A DNA stretch of 64,000 nt from Pseudomonadota bacterium. Lineage in GTDB: Bacteria > Pseudomonadota > Gammaproteobacteria > Steroidobacterales > Steroidobacteraceae. A program made the translations under genes and the position numbers. Below are positions 55,701 through 64,000 of this stretch, piece by piece; positions within the stretch are counted from its first letter, which is position 1, and every line of letters begins with the position of its first letter. The stretch spans positions 29,272-93,271 of the forward strand of contig JAJYDK010000011.1 of assembly GCA_021777555.1 (NCBI GenBank). Direction: 5' to 3'. Below the pieces are notes generated by a model. It saw nothing but the letters and a program-made list of their open reading frames with translations. It searched no databases and was not told the origin of the DNA.

Positions 55701-56068
55701 AGGCGCAGGTTGAACGAGTCGATCGTCTGGATGCGCAGCCGCCCCGGATCCTGCTCGAGCCGCCACCCGCGCCGCGCCGAGCGCTCGAGGACGGCCGCAG
55801 CGAGTGCGCGCAGGCGATCACCGAGCACACCCGGGCCGGTCTCGCCCCTGAGCGAGCGCAGCACGCGCTCGCGCATCTCCGCCGCCGCGCGCCGCGTGAA
55901 GGTGATGGCGAGGATCTCCTCCGGCTCATCCACCTCGGCCAGCAGGCGCAGCAGCCGCTGAGTGAGGACCGAGGTCTTGCCGGACCCGGCCGGCGCCTGC
56001 AACACGATCGAGACGCTCGGATCGGCAGCCTCTTCGCGCGCCGCCTCGTCACTCACCTGCGCGCTCAC
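52793..56068 (-). CDS. AddA-like UvrD helicase-nuclease
   Basis: A 1091-residue SF1A helicase with a C-terminal RecB-type nuclease. Motifs: Walker A LQAPAGSGKTSVLTQRLLRLL (APAGSGKT core), Ia AITFTRRAAAEMRERV, Walker B ILVDEFQDTSAAQ, motif III FVVGDPMQSIYMFREAE, motif V LTIHHAKGLEFDHVLIPG and motif VI LYVAATRARRSLHLY. The nuclease domain near the end has EGIRWVIDFKTS. It matches the helicase of AddAB-type double-strand-break repair pairs. It overlaps the partner gene by 4 bp. Confidence 0.93.
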   Translation of the reverse strand: MSAQVSDEAAREEAADPSVSIVLQAPAGSGKTSVLTQRLLRLLAEVDEPEEILAITFTRRAAAEMRERVLRSLRGETGPGVLGDRLRALAAAVLERSARRGWRLEQDPGRLRIQTIDSFNLRLAHRLPLAARAGGALVISARPEEQYRLAARETLMAAEEDPQRSADIGLWFERLDNQWGNVERMLTDMLKVRAHWLPHLLGHEPEALGRRVGESLEHIVGERLGEACSRLDAGVLAQAAQLPGVGALGCAAQTLPAWKSLARLALTEKGEWRKRIDKRLGEGFESAANKAALSASIEVLSELAGARELLLDVASLPAPALSGTDAAALAALSRVLCHAAAQLEVRFAIDGRVDHPCIAGAARQALTEDGQPTDLALRAGLTLRHILVDEFQDTSAAQTDLLGALTAGWEEGDGRTLFVVGDPMQSIYMFREAEVGCFLKVRDRGIGAIRLRPLRLTRNFRSRPALIDWVNTQFRQLFPGADGLRESAVRFTASLAGQSGSAPGEIELRLFPDRDRQSETRAVIERILALKASDPCAAIAVLVAARSHAERIMSMLHERAVDVIGIDLVPLREVPVVRDLVALTRALYHLGDRTAWLAVLRSPWCGTSFASLTRLSRRNDTKLVWESLRDASRLEECPPEERARIERVREVLARALERRERLPVADWLEQTWLALGAADAYPADDLRHARAFLDAVSERATAGEWQGAASLDSVLEGLFARPRAASAHPVQILTIHHAKGLEFDHVLIPGLDRRLNRGAEPLLRWLDLPREAGERTDLLLSPAPAVGEEAPGEIGPYVKRLQERRAANEQVRLLYVAATRARRSLHLYAALQARADGAYRPGRGTLLDTLWPALGEAFLASLPSTRAQGAGAQESTAPPPLRRLIGAWRPPEWPSPPELKRLPLGRQSLEPPEFSWVQETARHIGTVVHAGLQSFAAESELPAREGILSREDFYRDQLRRHGVPERDLPQGLSRVLEALIRTVEDERGRWILRAGHREARSELALTGICDGRLTNVVIDRCFIDSEGIRWVIDFKTSLHEGGGLEEFIEREVKRYRGQLGAYAALARGLGSEPVRVGLYFPLLGVFREASP

Positions 56069-58740
56069 TCGCCCTCTCCCGTCACCGCCTCAACGGCATC
56101 CCGCGCTGGCGCATCGCCGATGCGACAGACGCTGCTCACGGGACAGTAGTCACAGGCTCCGGGCTTGGGATCGACCGTGGCCACGCCCGCTGCGAAATCC
56201 CGTGCGAGGCGGCGCACCACATCGCCCCATTCGCGCACGCGCGCCGGCCAGGGCGCCTCGGCGCGCTCGGGCCCCTTCACGCCGGCGACTCTCGGCAGGA
56301 GGTTCGCTTCGGCGGCGATGCCCTGGAACCGCACCTCGCGCGCCGTGACGTTGACGGTGGCGAGCGCATGGACCTCCTCGCCGAAGGCCGTGAGATAGGT
56401 GAGGAGTTGCGGGTGCGACGGTCGCTCGCCATACCAGTCGAGGCTCACCGGCCTGCCGCTCTTGTAATCGAGGATGGCAAGACCACCGCCCTCGAGCGCA
56501 TCGATGCGATCCATGCGCACGCGCAAGCGGATGCCCTCGAGATCGATGTGGGCGGCATACTCGGTGTGCCGCACGGTGAAGGCGCTCCGTTGCCGCTCCA
56601 GATCCAGCAGCTGACGCATCAAGCGCTCCGTGCGGCGACGCTCGCGCGCGAGCGCCGGCCCGGACGGCGGCGCCTCATCCCCGTCCAACTGTTCCTCGAG
56701 CGCACCCGAGACGCTCTGCGCGATCCGCTCATCGAGCTCGGCCTGCGTGAGCTCGATGAGCGAGCGGGAGTCACGCAGCGCGCTCCAGAGCCGCTGCAGG
56801 GCCGCATGCAGCAGCCGGCCGCGAAAATCGGGCGCCACACCCGGCTCGCTCTCGGTGAGCTCGGTGCAACCGAGACGCAGCTCCGCATAGGCCCGGAAGG
56901 GACACAGATTCTGCAGCTCGATGCTGCGCGTGCCGGCGGGCAGCGGCTCACGGGTATCCCACGGCAGTCCGGCATCCTCCCAGGGCTCGCACCGATCCGC
57001 CCGATGGGCGCGCAGGGCGAGCCAGACCGGCTCGGCCTGCCCGGACTCGTGCGCCGCGCCCCCGGCCCACTGCGCAAGCAGCGGGCTCGGCAGCAGATCG
57101 AGATCCCCGCTGCGCCGAGGGCTCGAGAGCACCAGCTCCCCCGCCGCGGCGCGCCAGGCGGCGAGGAGCGAGTGCGCCTCGGCCAGACGTCCGGTGGCGG
57201 AGGCGCCTGGTGAGCCCGCCGCAAGCTGCGCGGCGAGAGGGACGAACGGATCCGGCGCCACGGGCTGTGGGAAGGCTTCCGCGTGCAGGCCCGCGACCCA
57301 CACCGCGTCATAGCGCACCACCGGGTCGGCGAGGGCCGCGGTGAGGGTGATCACGGCGTCCTCGTCGGCTGGACGGTACGAGGTCTCGGCCGCGAGCTCC
57401 TTGAGCCGCTCAAACGCTGCCCGGCGTGTCAGGGCCCCAAGCGCTGCGGACAACTGGCCGAACTCATCCAACAGCTCGTGGAATCGCAGCTGGGTCTGCT
57501 GCTCGAGGCTCGAGAGAGCGCCGGCGCCCGGCCAACCCAACGCCTGGAGCGCGCCGCGGAAGCGCTCGGACCATTCTCGCGGGGAGCCCGAGGCGTGACG
57601 GAGGCTCAACTCAGCGCGATCGAGCTGCGTGGCACAGGATCGTGCGGCCGCCTCGAGAGGACCGGGAGCCGCTTTGAGCGCGGACTGAAAGGCCGGGCGA
57701 TCTAGCGTCAACCCGCTACGCTCGCGCAACCAAAGCTCCAGCCGCGCGCGTCCCTCGAGCGCCGGCTCGCTCCAGAAAGGCGCGAGCAGCCATTGCGCAA
57801 GGCGCTCGAGCTCCATCGCTTCACCGCACAACAGCGCCAGGCTCTCGAGCGCGTGCGCCACGGCGGGCTGGCCGGACAGCGCGCCGCCCCCTTCGAGGCT
57901 GACGAGCGCGCCGCCCTCCTCCGCACCCCCGAATGCGCCCCGGGGATCCAGGGCCTGTTGGATGAGCGCGGCGAGCCGCTCGCGCCGTCCGGGCGGTCCC
58001 GGCAGTACGATGAGGAGACGATCGTCCGGATGGGCCACGAGACGCCCGCGGCACCAGGCGGCAATGTGGTCGAGCTCCTCGAGCTCATCCGCCGGCATCA
58101 CCACCTGCGGTGTGCCTGAAGGGGGCTCCAACCTCGCCCACTGTGTCTCGCGGCCGCTGGCCTGGCGCGCTGCGGCCAGCAAGCGCACCAGCGGCGAGAC
58201 CCCGGCAAAGCCGCTCAGGAGGAGCGGACGATCATCCCCGAGGGCGGCGATCCGGGGCAGCAGGGCGGCCGCTGAGGCCGCACCCAACGCCCGCGAGCGC
58301 GCCTCGACGGCCTGATGCACTTCGAGAAACAGCGCGGTCTCGGTTCCCGGCGCCGCGCGCAGCGCCCGCAGGTCGAGTTGCACCTCGAGCGCAAGACGGC
58401 GGGCTGCGCGCAGTCCTGCCGCGAGGGCGGCGCCGTTGACGAGCTCCAGGTGGCCCGCGGCCTCCGCGGTGCACTCCCGCCACAACAGCCATTCCTCCGC
58501 GGGCGTGAGCAGTCGAGGCAGATGGCCGGCCGAGTCTGCGGCGGCCGCGCACCGTTCGATCTCTCTCGTCAGCCAGCCCTCGAGGGGCAGCACGTCGGCG
58601 CTGGGCCACACCCTGCGGCCCTCCGCGAGCTGCGCCGCGGCGTGGGCCACGCGCAGCGCGTGCGCACGCTGCCGGGACGGCACCACCACGGTGCCGCCCG
58701 CCCTCAAGACCTCATCGATATGGGGCGGTAGCCTTATCAA
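56065..58740 (-). CDS. AddB-like PD-(D/E)XK nuclease, iron-sulfur type
   Basis: An 891-residue 'probable DNA repair protein' of the AddB/RecB-nuclease kind. The N-terminal helicase-like part lacks a Walker A motif (GGTVVVPSRQRAHALR). The C-terminal nuclease has LAILDYKSGRP, and cysteines in NLCPFRAYAELRLGC and GACDYCPVSSVC form the likely iron-sulfur clasp. It starts at TTG (58740), just after a perfect 16-bp palindrome. With the AddA-like gene it makes a double-strand-end resection complex. Confidence 0.9.
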   Translation of the reverse strand: MIRLPPHIDEVLRAGGTVVVPSRQRAHALRVAHAAAQLAEGRRVWPSADVLPLEGWLTREIERCAAAADSAGHLPRLLTPAEEWLLWRECTAEAAGHLELVNGAALAAGLRAARRLALEVQLDLRALRAAPGTETALFLEVHQAVEARSRALGAASAAALLPRIAALGDDRPLLLSGFAGVSPLVRLLAAARQASGRETQWARLEPPSGTPQVVMPADELEELDHIAAWCRGRLVAHPDDRLLIVLPGPPGRRERLAALIQQALDPRGAFGGAEEGGALVSLEGGGALSGQPAVAHALESLALLCGEAMELERLAQWLLAPFWSEPALEGRARLELWLRERSGLTLDRPAFQSALKAAPGPLEAAARSCATQLDRAELSLRHASGSPREWSERFRGALQALGWPGAGALSSLEQQTQLRFHELLDEFGQLSAALGALTRRAAFERLKELAAETSYRPADEDAVITLTAALADPVVRYDAVWVAGLHAEAFPQPVAPDPFVPLAAQLAAGSPGASATGRLAEAHSLLAAWRAAAGELVLSSPRRSGDLDLLPSPLLAQWAGGAAHESGQAEPVWLALRAHRADRCEPWEDAGLPWDTREPLPAGTRSIELQNLCPFRAYAELRLGCTELTESEPGVAPDFRGRLLHAALQRLWSALRDSRSLIELTQAELDERIAQSVSGALEEQLDGDEAPPSGPALARERRRTERLMRQLLDLERQRSAFTVRHTEYAAHIDLEGIRLRVRMDRIDALEGGGLAILDYKSGRPVSLDWYGERPSHPQLLTYLTAFGEEVHALATVNVTAREVRFQGIAAEANLLPRVAGVKGPERAEAPWPARVREWGDVVRRLARDFAAGVATVDPKPGACDYCPVSSVCRIGDAPARDAVEAVTGEGE

Positions 58741-58749
58741 ATCAAGGCA

Positions 58750-58765
58750 TTACAAGATATTGTAA
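58750..58765. promoter_or_regulatory. Perfect palindrome at the addBA promoter
   Basis: TTACAAGATATTGTAA is a perfect inverted repeat (6-bp arms, GATA centre). It overlaps a plausible leftward -10 (TACAAT, 58759-58764 on the reverse strand). It lies 10 bp before the addB-like start. The form suggests a repressor site; the regulator is unknown and it is not LexA-like. Confidence 0.5.
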
Positions 58766-58784
58766 AGAATTTACTCGAAACAAG

Positions 58785-60065
58785 TCACTTGAAACGGGTC
58801 GTCGCCTCGACCACGGTGTGCCCGGCCGCGGCCTGCGTCGACGCGTAGCCCGCCAACAGGTCCTCGATGCGGCCAAAGACCTCGTTGAGCGTCGCGTTGT
58901 CGGGCAGGGTCGTCACCCGGAAGTGATTGCGGTACGGCACGTTGAAGCTCACCCCGGGCGCGACGAGGACGTGCTTCTGCTCGAGCAGATCGAGCGCGAA
59001 CTGCTGGTCGTCGAAGCCCGGCAGCTCGCCCTCATCGACTCCGATGAAGGCGTACATGGCGCCCCGGGGCGCGGGGGTGAGCCGCAGGAAGCGGCTGCCC
59101 GTCACCGCCGTCTGGATCGCCCGGCGCGACTCGTAGAGCCGCCCACCCGGCGTGACGAGGTCGCGGATGCTCTGGTAGCCGCCGAGGGCGGTCTGCACGG
59201 CCCATTGCGCGGGTGCGTTGCTGCAGAGGCGCAGCGAGCTCAACAGGTCCATCGCATTGAGATAATCGGTCGCCGCGTGCGTACGCCCGGAGAACACGGC
59301 CCATCCCACGCGATAGCCGCACGCGCGGTAGATCTTCGAAAGTCCCGAGAGCGTCGCGCAGAGCGTATCGTGCACCAGCGTCGCCATGGGGATGAACTCG
59401 GCGCCGTCGTAGACCATCTGGTCGTAGATCTCGTCGCTGAACACCACGAGATTGTGGCGCTCGGCGAGCCGGGCGAGCCCCTCGAGCACCGCCCGCGGAT
59501 AGACCGCCCCGGTCGGATTGTTGGGATTGATCACGACGAGGGCGCGGGTGCGCGCGGTGATCAGCCGGGCCACCTCCTGCGGATCCGGCACGAAGCCATT
59601 CTCCGGCCGGCAGGGATAGTGCACCGCCCGGCCGCTGTTGAGTGTGGTCGCCGCCGTCCACAGCGGATAGTCCGGGCTCGGCACCAGCACCTCATCGCCG
59701 TCGTTGAGCAACGCCCTCAACACCAGGTTGATCAGCTCGCTCACCCCGTTGCCGATGAACACCTCCTCGGCGGTGACACCCGTGACGCCCCTCGCCTGCT
59801 GCTGCATCACCACGGCCTCGCGGGCCGGGAAGATGCCCTTCTGGTGGCAATACCCTTCCGCTTCGGCCATGTTCTCGATCATAGCGAGCCGCATGGTCTC
59901 CGGGGTGCGAAAGCCGAAGGCGGCGGGGTTGCCGATGTTGAGCGAGACGATCTCATACCCCTGGCGCTCGAGCTCGTGGGCACGCCGGGCGAGCCGTCCG
60001 CGGATCTCGTAGCGCACGTGACGGAGGCTGTCGCTGGGGCGAATCAGGGTGTCGGGCGTCATCAT
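58785..60065 (-). CDS. alaA: AlaA-like class I aminotransferase
   Basis: A 426-residue PLP aminotransferase resembling E. coli AlaA (glutamate-pyruvate transaminase). It has SLNIGNPAAFGF, FIGNGVSELINLVLRALLNDGDEVLVPSPDYPLW (split at LLN), VINPNNPTGAVYP, FSDEIYDQMVYDG and the PLP lysine in SGLSKIYRACGYRVGW. It makes alanine in the cytoplasm. It is the gene upstream of addBA, on the same strand, but the AT-rich gap suggests separate promoters. Confidence 0.92.
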   Translation of the reverse strand: MMTPDTLIRPSDSLRHVRYEIRGRLARRAHELERQGYEIVSLNIGNPAAFGFRTPETMRLAMIENMAEAEGYCHQKGIFPAREAVVMQQQARGVTGVTAEEVFIGNGVSELINLVLRALLNDGDEVLVPSPDYPLWTAATTLNSGRAVHYPCRPENGFVPDPQEVARLITARTRALVVINPNNPTGAVYPRAVLEGLARLAERHNLVVFSDEIYDQMVYDGAEFIPMATLVHDTLCATLSGLSKIYRACGYRVGWAVFSGRTHAATDYLNAMDLLSSLRLCSNAPAQWAVQTALGGYQSIRDLVTPGGRLYESRRAIQTAVTGSRFLRLTPAPRGAMYAFIGVDEGELPGFDDQQFALDLLEQKHVLVAPGVSFNVPYRNHFRVTTLPDNATLNEVFGRIEDLLAGYASTQAAAGHTVVEATTRFK

Positions 60066-60114
60066 GGGTCAAGCATACCAGGGGTGCCTGCGATTGGCCC
60101 TGAGGCCCCTCCGC

Positions 60115-61971
60115 TCAGCTCCCGAGCTCCCGAAAACGGTGACAGGCCACCCAGCCCTCCCCGGCCCGCTCCCAGAGGGGCGCCCGCTCGGCGCACACGG
60201 CGATCGCGTGCGGGCAGCGGGTCCTGAAGAGGCATCCCGAGGGAAGCTCGAGCGGGGATGGCGGCTCCCCGAGGTGGACCTCGGCGAGCCTGGCGGGCTC
60301 GAGGTCCGGATCGGGCACGGGGATCGCGGCGAGGAGCTCGCGCGTGTAGGGGTGGCGCGGCGCAAGGAACAGCCGCCGTGCGCTCGAGAGCTCCGCCATG
60401 CGCCCCAGATAGAGCACGAGCACCCGGTCGCACAGGTGCCTCACGGTCGCGAGATTGTGGCTGACGTAAAGAAGCGCGGTGCCCTGGGCGCTCTTCAGCT
60501 CGGTCAACAGCCTGAGGACCTGCGCCTGAGTGGCCACATCGAGCGCGCTCAACGGCTCGTCACAGACCAGGAGGCGGGGCTCGAGGATCATGGCGCGCGC
60601 AATCCCGACGCGTTGGCACTGGCCACCGGAGAGCTCATGGGGATGACGCGTGAGGAAGGGGCCATCGAGACCCACACGCTCGAGCATCCGCCGCACCCGC
60701 TCGCGCCGCTCACTCGCACCGAGCTCCCGACAGTGAATGGTCAGCGGCTCGGCGACGATGCGCTCCACGGTCAGGTGCGGATCGAGGCTCGCGAGCGGGT
60801 CCTGGAAGATGATCTGCAGCTCCCGTCGCAGCCGGCGAACCTCGCGCGCGGGCAGCCCGGCGGGCGGGCGCCCCATCCAGACCACGCGCCCCTCGGCCGG
60901 GCGGATCAGATGCAGCGCGGCGCGGGTCAGAGTCGACTTGCCGCAGCCGGACTCGCCCACCACGCCCACCGCTTCGCCGGCGCCCAGCGTCAGTTGGATG
61001 GCATCGAGGGCGCGCCAGAGGCGGCGCCGTCCCCAACCGGAGTCCGCCGCGAAGCGTACGCCGAGATCATTCAGCTCGAGTACCGCCGGCCCCGGGGCCG
61101 CACGGGACTCGGATGCCGCCTCCCCGGAAAGCGGACGCAAGAGCTCCCGGGTGTAGGGCTCGCGGGGCCTCTTCATGACCTCCCCCGCCGTACCGAGCTC
61201 GATCAGGCGCCCGGATCGCATCACGGCCACCCGGTCGGCAAGGCCGGCCACGGCACCGAAATCGTGCGTAATCAACACCAGCGCCACGCCGCTCTCGCGC
61301 TTGATCGCCCCGAGCAGCTGCAGGATCTGCGCCTGCAGGGTCACATCGAGCGCGGTGGTCGGCTCATCGAGGATCAGCAACTGCGGCTCGCAGGCGAGGG
61401 CGATCGCGATCATCACCCGCTGACGCATGCCGCCGGAGAGCTCGTGAGGATACTGGCGCATCCGGCGCGCGACATCCGGCAGTCGCACCCGCTCGAGAAG
61501 CTCGAGCGCTCTGCCGCGCGCCTCGCGGCGGCTCGCACCCAGATGGCGGATGATGGGCTCGGCCACCTGCTCGCCGATGCGCATGTGCGGGGTGAGTGAG
61601 GTCATCGGATCCTGGAAGACCATCCCGACGCGTGCGCCCCGGATGCGATCGAGCTCGCGTTCGGGCAGGCCCAGCAGATCCTCCACCCCGAGACGCGCGC
61701 GGCCGCTCACCCGCGCGGGCGATGACAGCAGGCCGAGTGCGGCGAGAAAGGTCTGGCTCTTGCCGGCCCCGGATTCCCCGACGACGCCGAGACACTCCCC
61801 GCGACGCACCGAGAGCGACACGTCAACGACCGCCGGCAGGCGCTGATCGCCGCTGCCGAAGTCGACGCCGAGGCTCTCGATGGCGAGCACGGTATCGGGG
61901 CCGTTCCCCTCCTCCAGTGCGAGGTGCGGCGCTGCCGCGAGCCGTTCAGCGCGCGGTGGGGTTGAGCGCAT
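60115..61971 (-). CDS. Oligopeptide-type ABC transporter, fused double ATPase (YejF-like)
   Basis: A 618-residue protein with two DppD/OppD-type ATP-binding domains. NBD1: Walker [12 protein letters not shown], signature [12 protein letters not shown], Walker [17 protein letters not shown]2: Walker [10 protein letters not shown], signature [12 protein letters not shown], Walker [14 protein letters not shown]. The C-terminal oligopeptide motif ([15 protein letters not shown]) and cysteines in [15 protein letters not shown] are present. It follows the two permeases with overlapping frames. The start is uncertain: ATG at 61971 or GTG at 61986. Confidence 0.92.
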   Translation of the reverse strand: MRSTPPRAERLAAAPHLALEEGNGPDTVLAIESLGVDFGSGDQRLPAVVDVSLSVRRGECLGVVGESGAGKSQTFLAALGLLSSPARVSGRARLGVEDLLGLPERELDRIRGARVGMVFQDPMTSLTPHMRIGEQVAEPIIRHLGASRREARGRALELLERVRLPDVARRMRQYPHELSGGMRQRVMIAIALACEPQLLILDEPTTALDVTLQAQILQLLGAIKRESGVALVLITHDFGAVAGLADRVAVMRSGRLIELGTAGEVMKRPREPYTRELLRPLSGEAASESRAAPGPAVLELNDLGVRFAADSGWGRRRLWRALDAIQLTLGAGEAVGVVGESGCGKSTLTRAALHLIRPAEGRVVWMGRPPAGLPAREVRRLRRELQIIFQDPLASLDPHLTVERIVAEPLTIHCRELGASERRERVRRMLERVGLDGPFLTRHPHELSGGQCQRVGIARAMILEPRLLVCDEPLSALDVATQAQVLRLLTELKSAQGTALLYVSHNLATVRHLCDRVLVLYLGRMAELSSARRLFLAPRHPYTRELLAAIPVPDPDLEPARLAEVHLGEPPSPLELPSGCLFRTRCPHAIAVCAERAPLWERAGEGWVACHRFRELGS

Positions 61972-62779
61972 CGCGCAAACCGTCACCCAGGAGGTTGAAG
62001 CACAGCAGCAGCACGACGAGCACGACCGCCGGCACGAGCAGCATCCAGGGTGCGGCGAGCATTTCGCTCGCGCCGTCCTTGATCAGGCTCCCGAGGCTTG
62101 CGCGGGGCTCCTGCACTCCGAGGCCGAGGAAGCTGAGGAAGCTCTCGAACGTGATCATCTGCGGGATCATCAATGTTGCATACACCGCGATCGTGCCCGC
62201 GAGGTTCGGCAGGATGTGCCGCAACAGGATGCCCTGGGGCGCCAGTCCCGCCGCGCGCGCCGCTTCTATGAACTCGCGGCGTTTCAGCGAGAGCGTCTGC
62301 GCGCGCACCGCGCGCGCAAGGGTCAGCCAGCCCACCGCCCCGATCGCCACGAGCAACAGCGTGATGCTGTCGTGACCGAAAACGGTTGCGAGGATGAGCA
62401 CGATGAACAGGTACGGCAGCGCGTACAGCACATCCACCAGGCGCATCATCCAGGCATCGACCCGCCCGCCGGCATAACCGGCCACCGCGCCCCAGGCCAC
62501 CCCGATCACGACGCTCACGGCGGTCGCGAGCACCCCGATGAGGAGCGAGAGACGCAGCCCGTAGAGCGTGCGCACATAGAGGTCGCGGCCGAGCGGATCG
62601 GTGCCGAGCCAATGGCCGTCGGTCAGGCTCGGGGCGGCCGAGAGATGCCGCCAGTCGAGCGTGTTGAAGGCATAAGGGCTCAATCTCGGGCCAAAGAGGG
62701 CGAGGAGCGTGAGCAGCGCGATCATGCCCGCGCCGAGGAGCGCCCCCCGCCGGCCTCGCGGCGGATCAGAGCGGCTCAT
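61946..62779 (-). CDS. Oligopeptide-type ABC permease (OppC/YejE-like)
   Basis: A 277-residue binding-protein-dependent permease. It has the N-terminal helix (ALLGAGMIALLTLLALFGPRL), HWLGTDPLGRDLYVRTLYGLR typical of OppC/DppC, and the EAA loop (EFIEAARAAGLAPQGILLRHILPN, split at LAP). It overlaps the OppB-like gene upstream and the ATPase gene downstream. Its import substrate is unknown. Confidence 0.93.
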   Translation of the reverse strand: MSRSDPPRGRRGALLGAGMIALLTLLALFGPRLSPYAFNTLDWRHLSAAPSLTDGHWLGTDPLGRDLYVRTLYGLRLSLLIGVLATAVSVVIGVAWGAVAGYAGGRVDAWMMRLVDVLYALPYLFIVLILATVFGHDSITLLLVAIGAVGWLTLARAVRAQTLSLKRREFIEAARAAGLAPQGILLRHILPNLAGTIAVYATLMIPQMITFESFLSFLGLGVQEPRASLGSLIKDGASEMLAAPWMLLVPAVVLVVLLLCFNLLGDGLRDALNPTAR

Positions 62780-63695
62780 GACGCACGCGCGGGTCGAGCC
62801 ATGCATGGATCAGGTCAGCGGCCAGATTCGAGAGCAGTGTCAGGGTGCCGTAGAGGAGGACCATGCCCATGACCAGGGTGTAGTCGCGATCGAGCGCGCC
62901 CTGCACCAGATAGCGTCCGGTGCCGGGGAGCTCGAAGACCGTCTCGACGACGAGCGAGCCGGTCACGAGATAGGTCACCGCGGGCCCGAGATAGCTCACC
63001 ACCGGCAACAGCGCCGGGCGCATGGCGTGATGCAGCAACACGCGCCAGCGGCCGAGACCGCGCGCCCGTGCGGTGCGGATGAAGCTCGCCTGCAGCACAT
63101 CGAGCAGCCCGCCGCGCATCAGCCGGGCCACCGAGGCGCACACGGGGAGCGAGAGCGTGACGGCCGGCAGGATGAGATAACGCCACGCACCGGGTTGCCA
63201 GCCGGCCACGGGCAGCCAGTGCAACCACAGACCGAACGACAGCGCGAGCAGCGGACCGGTCACGAAGCTCGGCAGTGCGAGGGCCAGCGCCGCAAAGGCG
63301 TTGAGCGCGTAATCGGCCACCCCGCCCCGCCCGAGGGCCGCCCAGATCCCGAACGGCACCCCGGCGAGCAGGGCGAGCGCGAGCGCGCCCAGGCCTACCC
63401 TGAGACTCACCGGCAGGCCCTGGGCGATGAGCTCGGCCACCGTATCGTCGCGCAGCTTGTACGAGGGCCCGAGATCCCCGTGGGCGAGACCCTTCAGGTA
63501 ATGCCAGTACTGCACCGCGAGCGGACGATCGAGCCCATAGAGCTGATTCAACTCCGCGCGGATGCGCGGCGGCAGGGCCCTTGCCTGATCGAAGGGTCCT
63601 CCGGGGGCGAGGCGCACGATCACGAAGGAGACGGTGACGAGGATGAGCAGGACCGGAACGATCCCCGCAATGCGACGTACCGCGTAACGCAGCAT
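62766..63695 (-). CDS. Oligopeptide-type ABC permease (OppB/YejB-like)
   Basis: A 309-residue permease with six helices. It opens [20 protein letters not shown], carries the PGGPFDQ segment after helix 1 and the EAA-like region ([28 protein letters not shown], split at GLG). The ATG at 63695 gives the family N-terminus; a longer frame exists up to 63833. First gene of the transporter operon. No periplasmic binding protein (OppA/YejA) is encoded in the window. Confidence 0.93.
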   Translation of the reverse strand: MLRYAVRRIAGIVPVLLILVTVSFVIVRLAPGGPFDQARALPPRIRAELNQLYGLDRPLAVQYWHYLKGLAHGDLGPSYKLRDDTVAELIAQGLPVSLRVGLGALALALLAGVPFGIWAALGRGGVADYALNAFAALALALPSFVTGPLLALSFGLWLHWLPVAGWQPGAWRYLILPAVTLSLPVCASVARLMRGGLLDVLQASFIRTARARGLGRWRVLLHHAMRPALLPVVSYLGPAVTYLVTGSLVVETVFELPGTGRYLVQGALDRDYTLVMGMVLLYGTLTLLSNLAADLIHAWLDPRVRHEPL

Positions 63696-63837
63696 CAGGA
63701 AGGGCTCAACGCTCGCATATGGACAGCGGTTCAAGATATCACGACCGATCGTGCAAATCCCGCCCGGGCGCGGCGCAGCAGATCCCGCCACGGCGCGCGG
63801 GGCACGATCGGCTCTGCGTCCGCCTCGCTCCATCTGC

Positions 63838-63843
63838 TATATT
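63838..63843 (+). promoter_or_regulatory. Possible -10 element for etfB
   Basis: TATATT lies about 30 bp before the etfB ATG in otherwise GC-rich sequence. I see no good -35 at 17 bp, so this is a weak call. Confidence 0.3.
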
Positions 63844-63873
63844 TCCCGGACTTTCCGGACAACGGTCGAAGTG

Positions 63874-64000
63874 ATGAAACGCATACTGGTCGGCATCAAG
63901 CGCGTTGTGGACTACAACGTGCGCATCCGTGTGAAGCCTGATGGGAGCGGTGTGATCACCGAGGGGGTGAAGATGAGCGTGAACCCCTTCGATGAGATCG
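63874..64000 (+). CDS. etfB: Electron transfer flavoprotein beta subunit, N-terminal part (cut by window edge)
   Basis: The visible 42 residues start [20 protein letters not shown] and continue [12 protein letters not shown], the invariant beginning of EtfB. EtfAB passes electrons from acyl-CoA dehydrogenases to ETF:quinone oxidoreductase. The rest of the gene, and presumably etfA, lies beyond the right edge. It is divergent from the oligopeptide transporter. Confidence 0.93.
   Translation, partial: MKRILVGIKRVVDYNVRIRVKPDGSGVITEGVKMSVNPFDEI

Noticed and set aside
54302..56149. A 615-codon plus-strand frame over the AddA-like gene
   Set aside because: The composition is Arg/Gln/His-rich without domains, and the minus-strand helicase motifs are complete.
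63740..63753. CACGA-CCGA-TCGTG inverted repeat upstream of the OppB-like gene as an operator
   Set aside because: Five-base arms in GC-rich DNA are expected by chance, and there is no second copy or known family match.

Overview
The window is about 64 kb of GC-rich chromosome. It looks like a gammaproteobacterium near the Xanthomonadales/Nevskiales/Steroidobacterales. That placement is inference from the fabD-fabG-acpP-fabF-pabB-pabC-mltG-tmk-holB-pilZ gene order, a type II secretion (gsp) block, an AddAB-like pair of the 'probable DNA repair protein' type, and general protein resemblance. No rRNA, tRNA, CRISPR array, phage or insertion sequence was recognised.

Left part (1-31.8 kb): an accessory, stress-oriented region with many short, loosely linked units. 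It starts with the edge-truncated 5' part of an acetolactate-synthase-like ThDP enzyme, a secreted eight-heme cytochrome c, a decayed M42 peptidase and a Nudix hydrolase. Next come a universal stress protein, a degenerate receiver and a complete persulfide-detoxification locus: an ArsR/BigR-type repressor, a rhodanese and TauE/SafE, divergent from a Blh/ETHE1-type dioxygenase across a perfect palindrome. An RcnR-like regulator, P1B-type ATPase and AhpD-like operon follows, then katG with an OxyR-like upstream site. After that are a truncated CSLREA beta-helix gene abutting a 5'-truncated coiled protein, a second Usp with a divergent GroEL, a receiver protein, UppP, a PAS-kinase that has lost its H-box, a Crp/Fnr gene frameshifted by an 8-bp tandem duplication, and a BON protein. 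The part closes with an HlyD/ABC exporter operon, DUF962 and NnrU membrane proteins, a TonB receptor behind Pho-box-like repeats, and a lone ThsB-type TIR-like protein. At least four genes here show deletion or frameshift scars, so the region appears to be eroding.

Right part (31.9-64 kb): mostly conserved housekeeping. It holds an EEP-family hydrolase and a FadJ-like beta-oxidation enzyme, a cNMP-binding/rhodanese fusion, and the long leftward fatty-acid/folate/thymidylate/DNA-polymerase operon with many 4-bp overlaps. Divergent from that is a rightward gspGHIJKLMN operon (pseudopilins and inner-membrane platform; gspC-F absent here), followed by a convergent secreted HExxE-motif protein. 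Then come the leftward addB-addA pair, an AlaA-like aminotransferase, an oligopeptide-type ABC transporter (two permeases plus a fused double ATPase, no binding protein), and the start of etfB at the right edge.

The points most worth a second look are the operator-like DNA (persulfide locus, RcnR-like locus, katG, TonB receptor, addBA) and the scars (Crp/Fnr 8-bp duplication, PAS-kinase H-box deletion, CSLREA junction, M42 remnant). I did not find a convincing wholly new multi-gene system. The closest candidates are the stress region as a whole and the isolated TIR-like gene.
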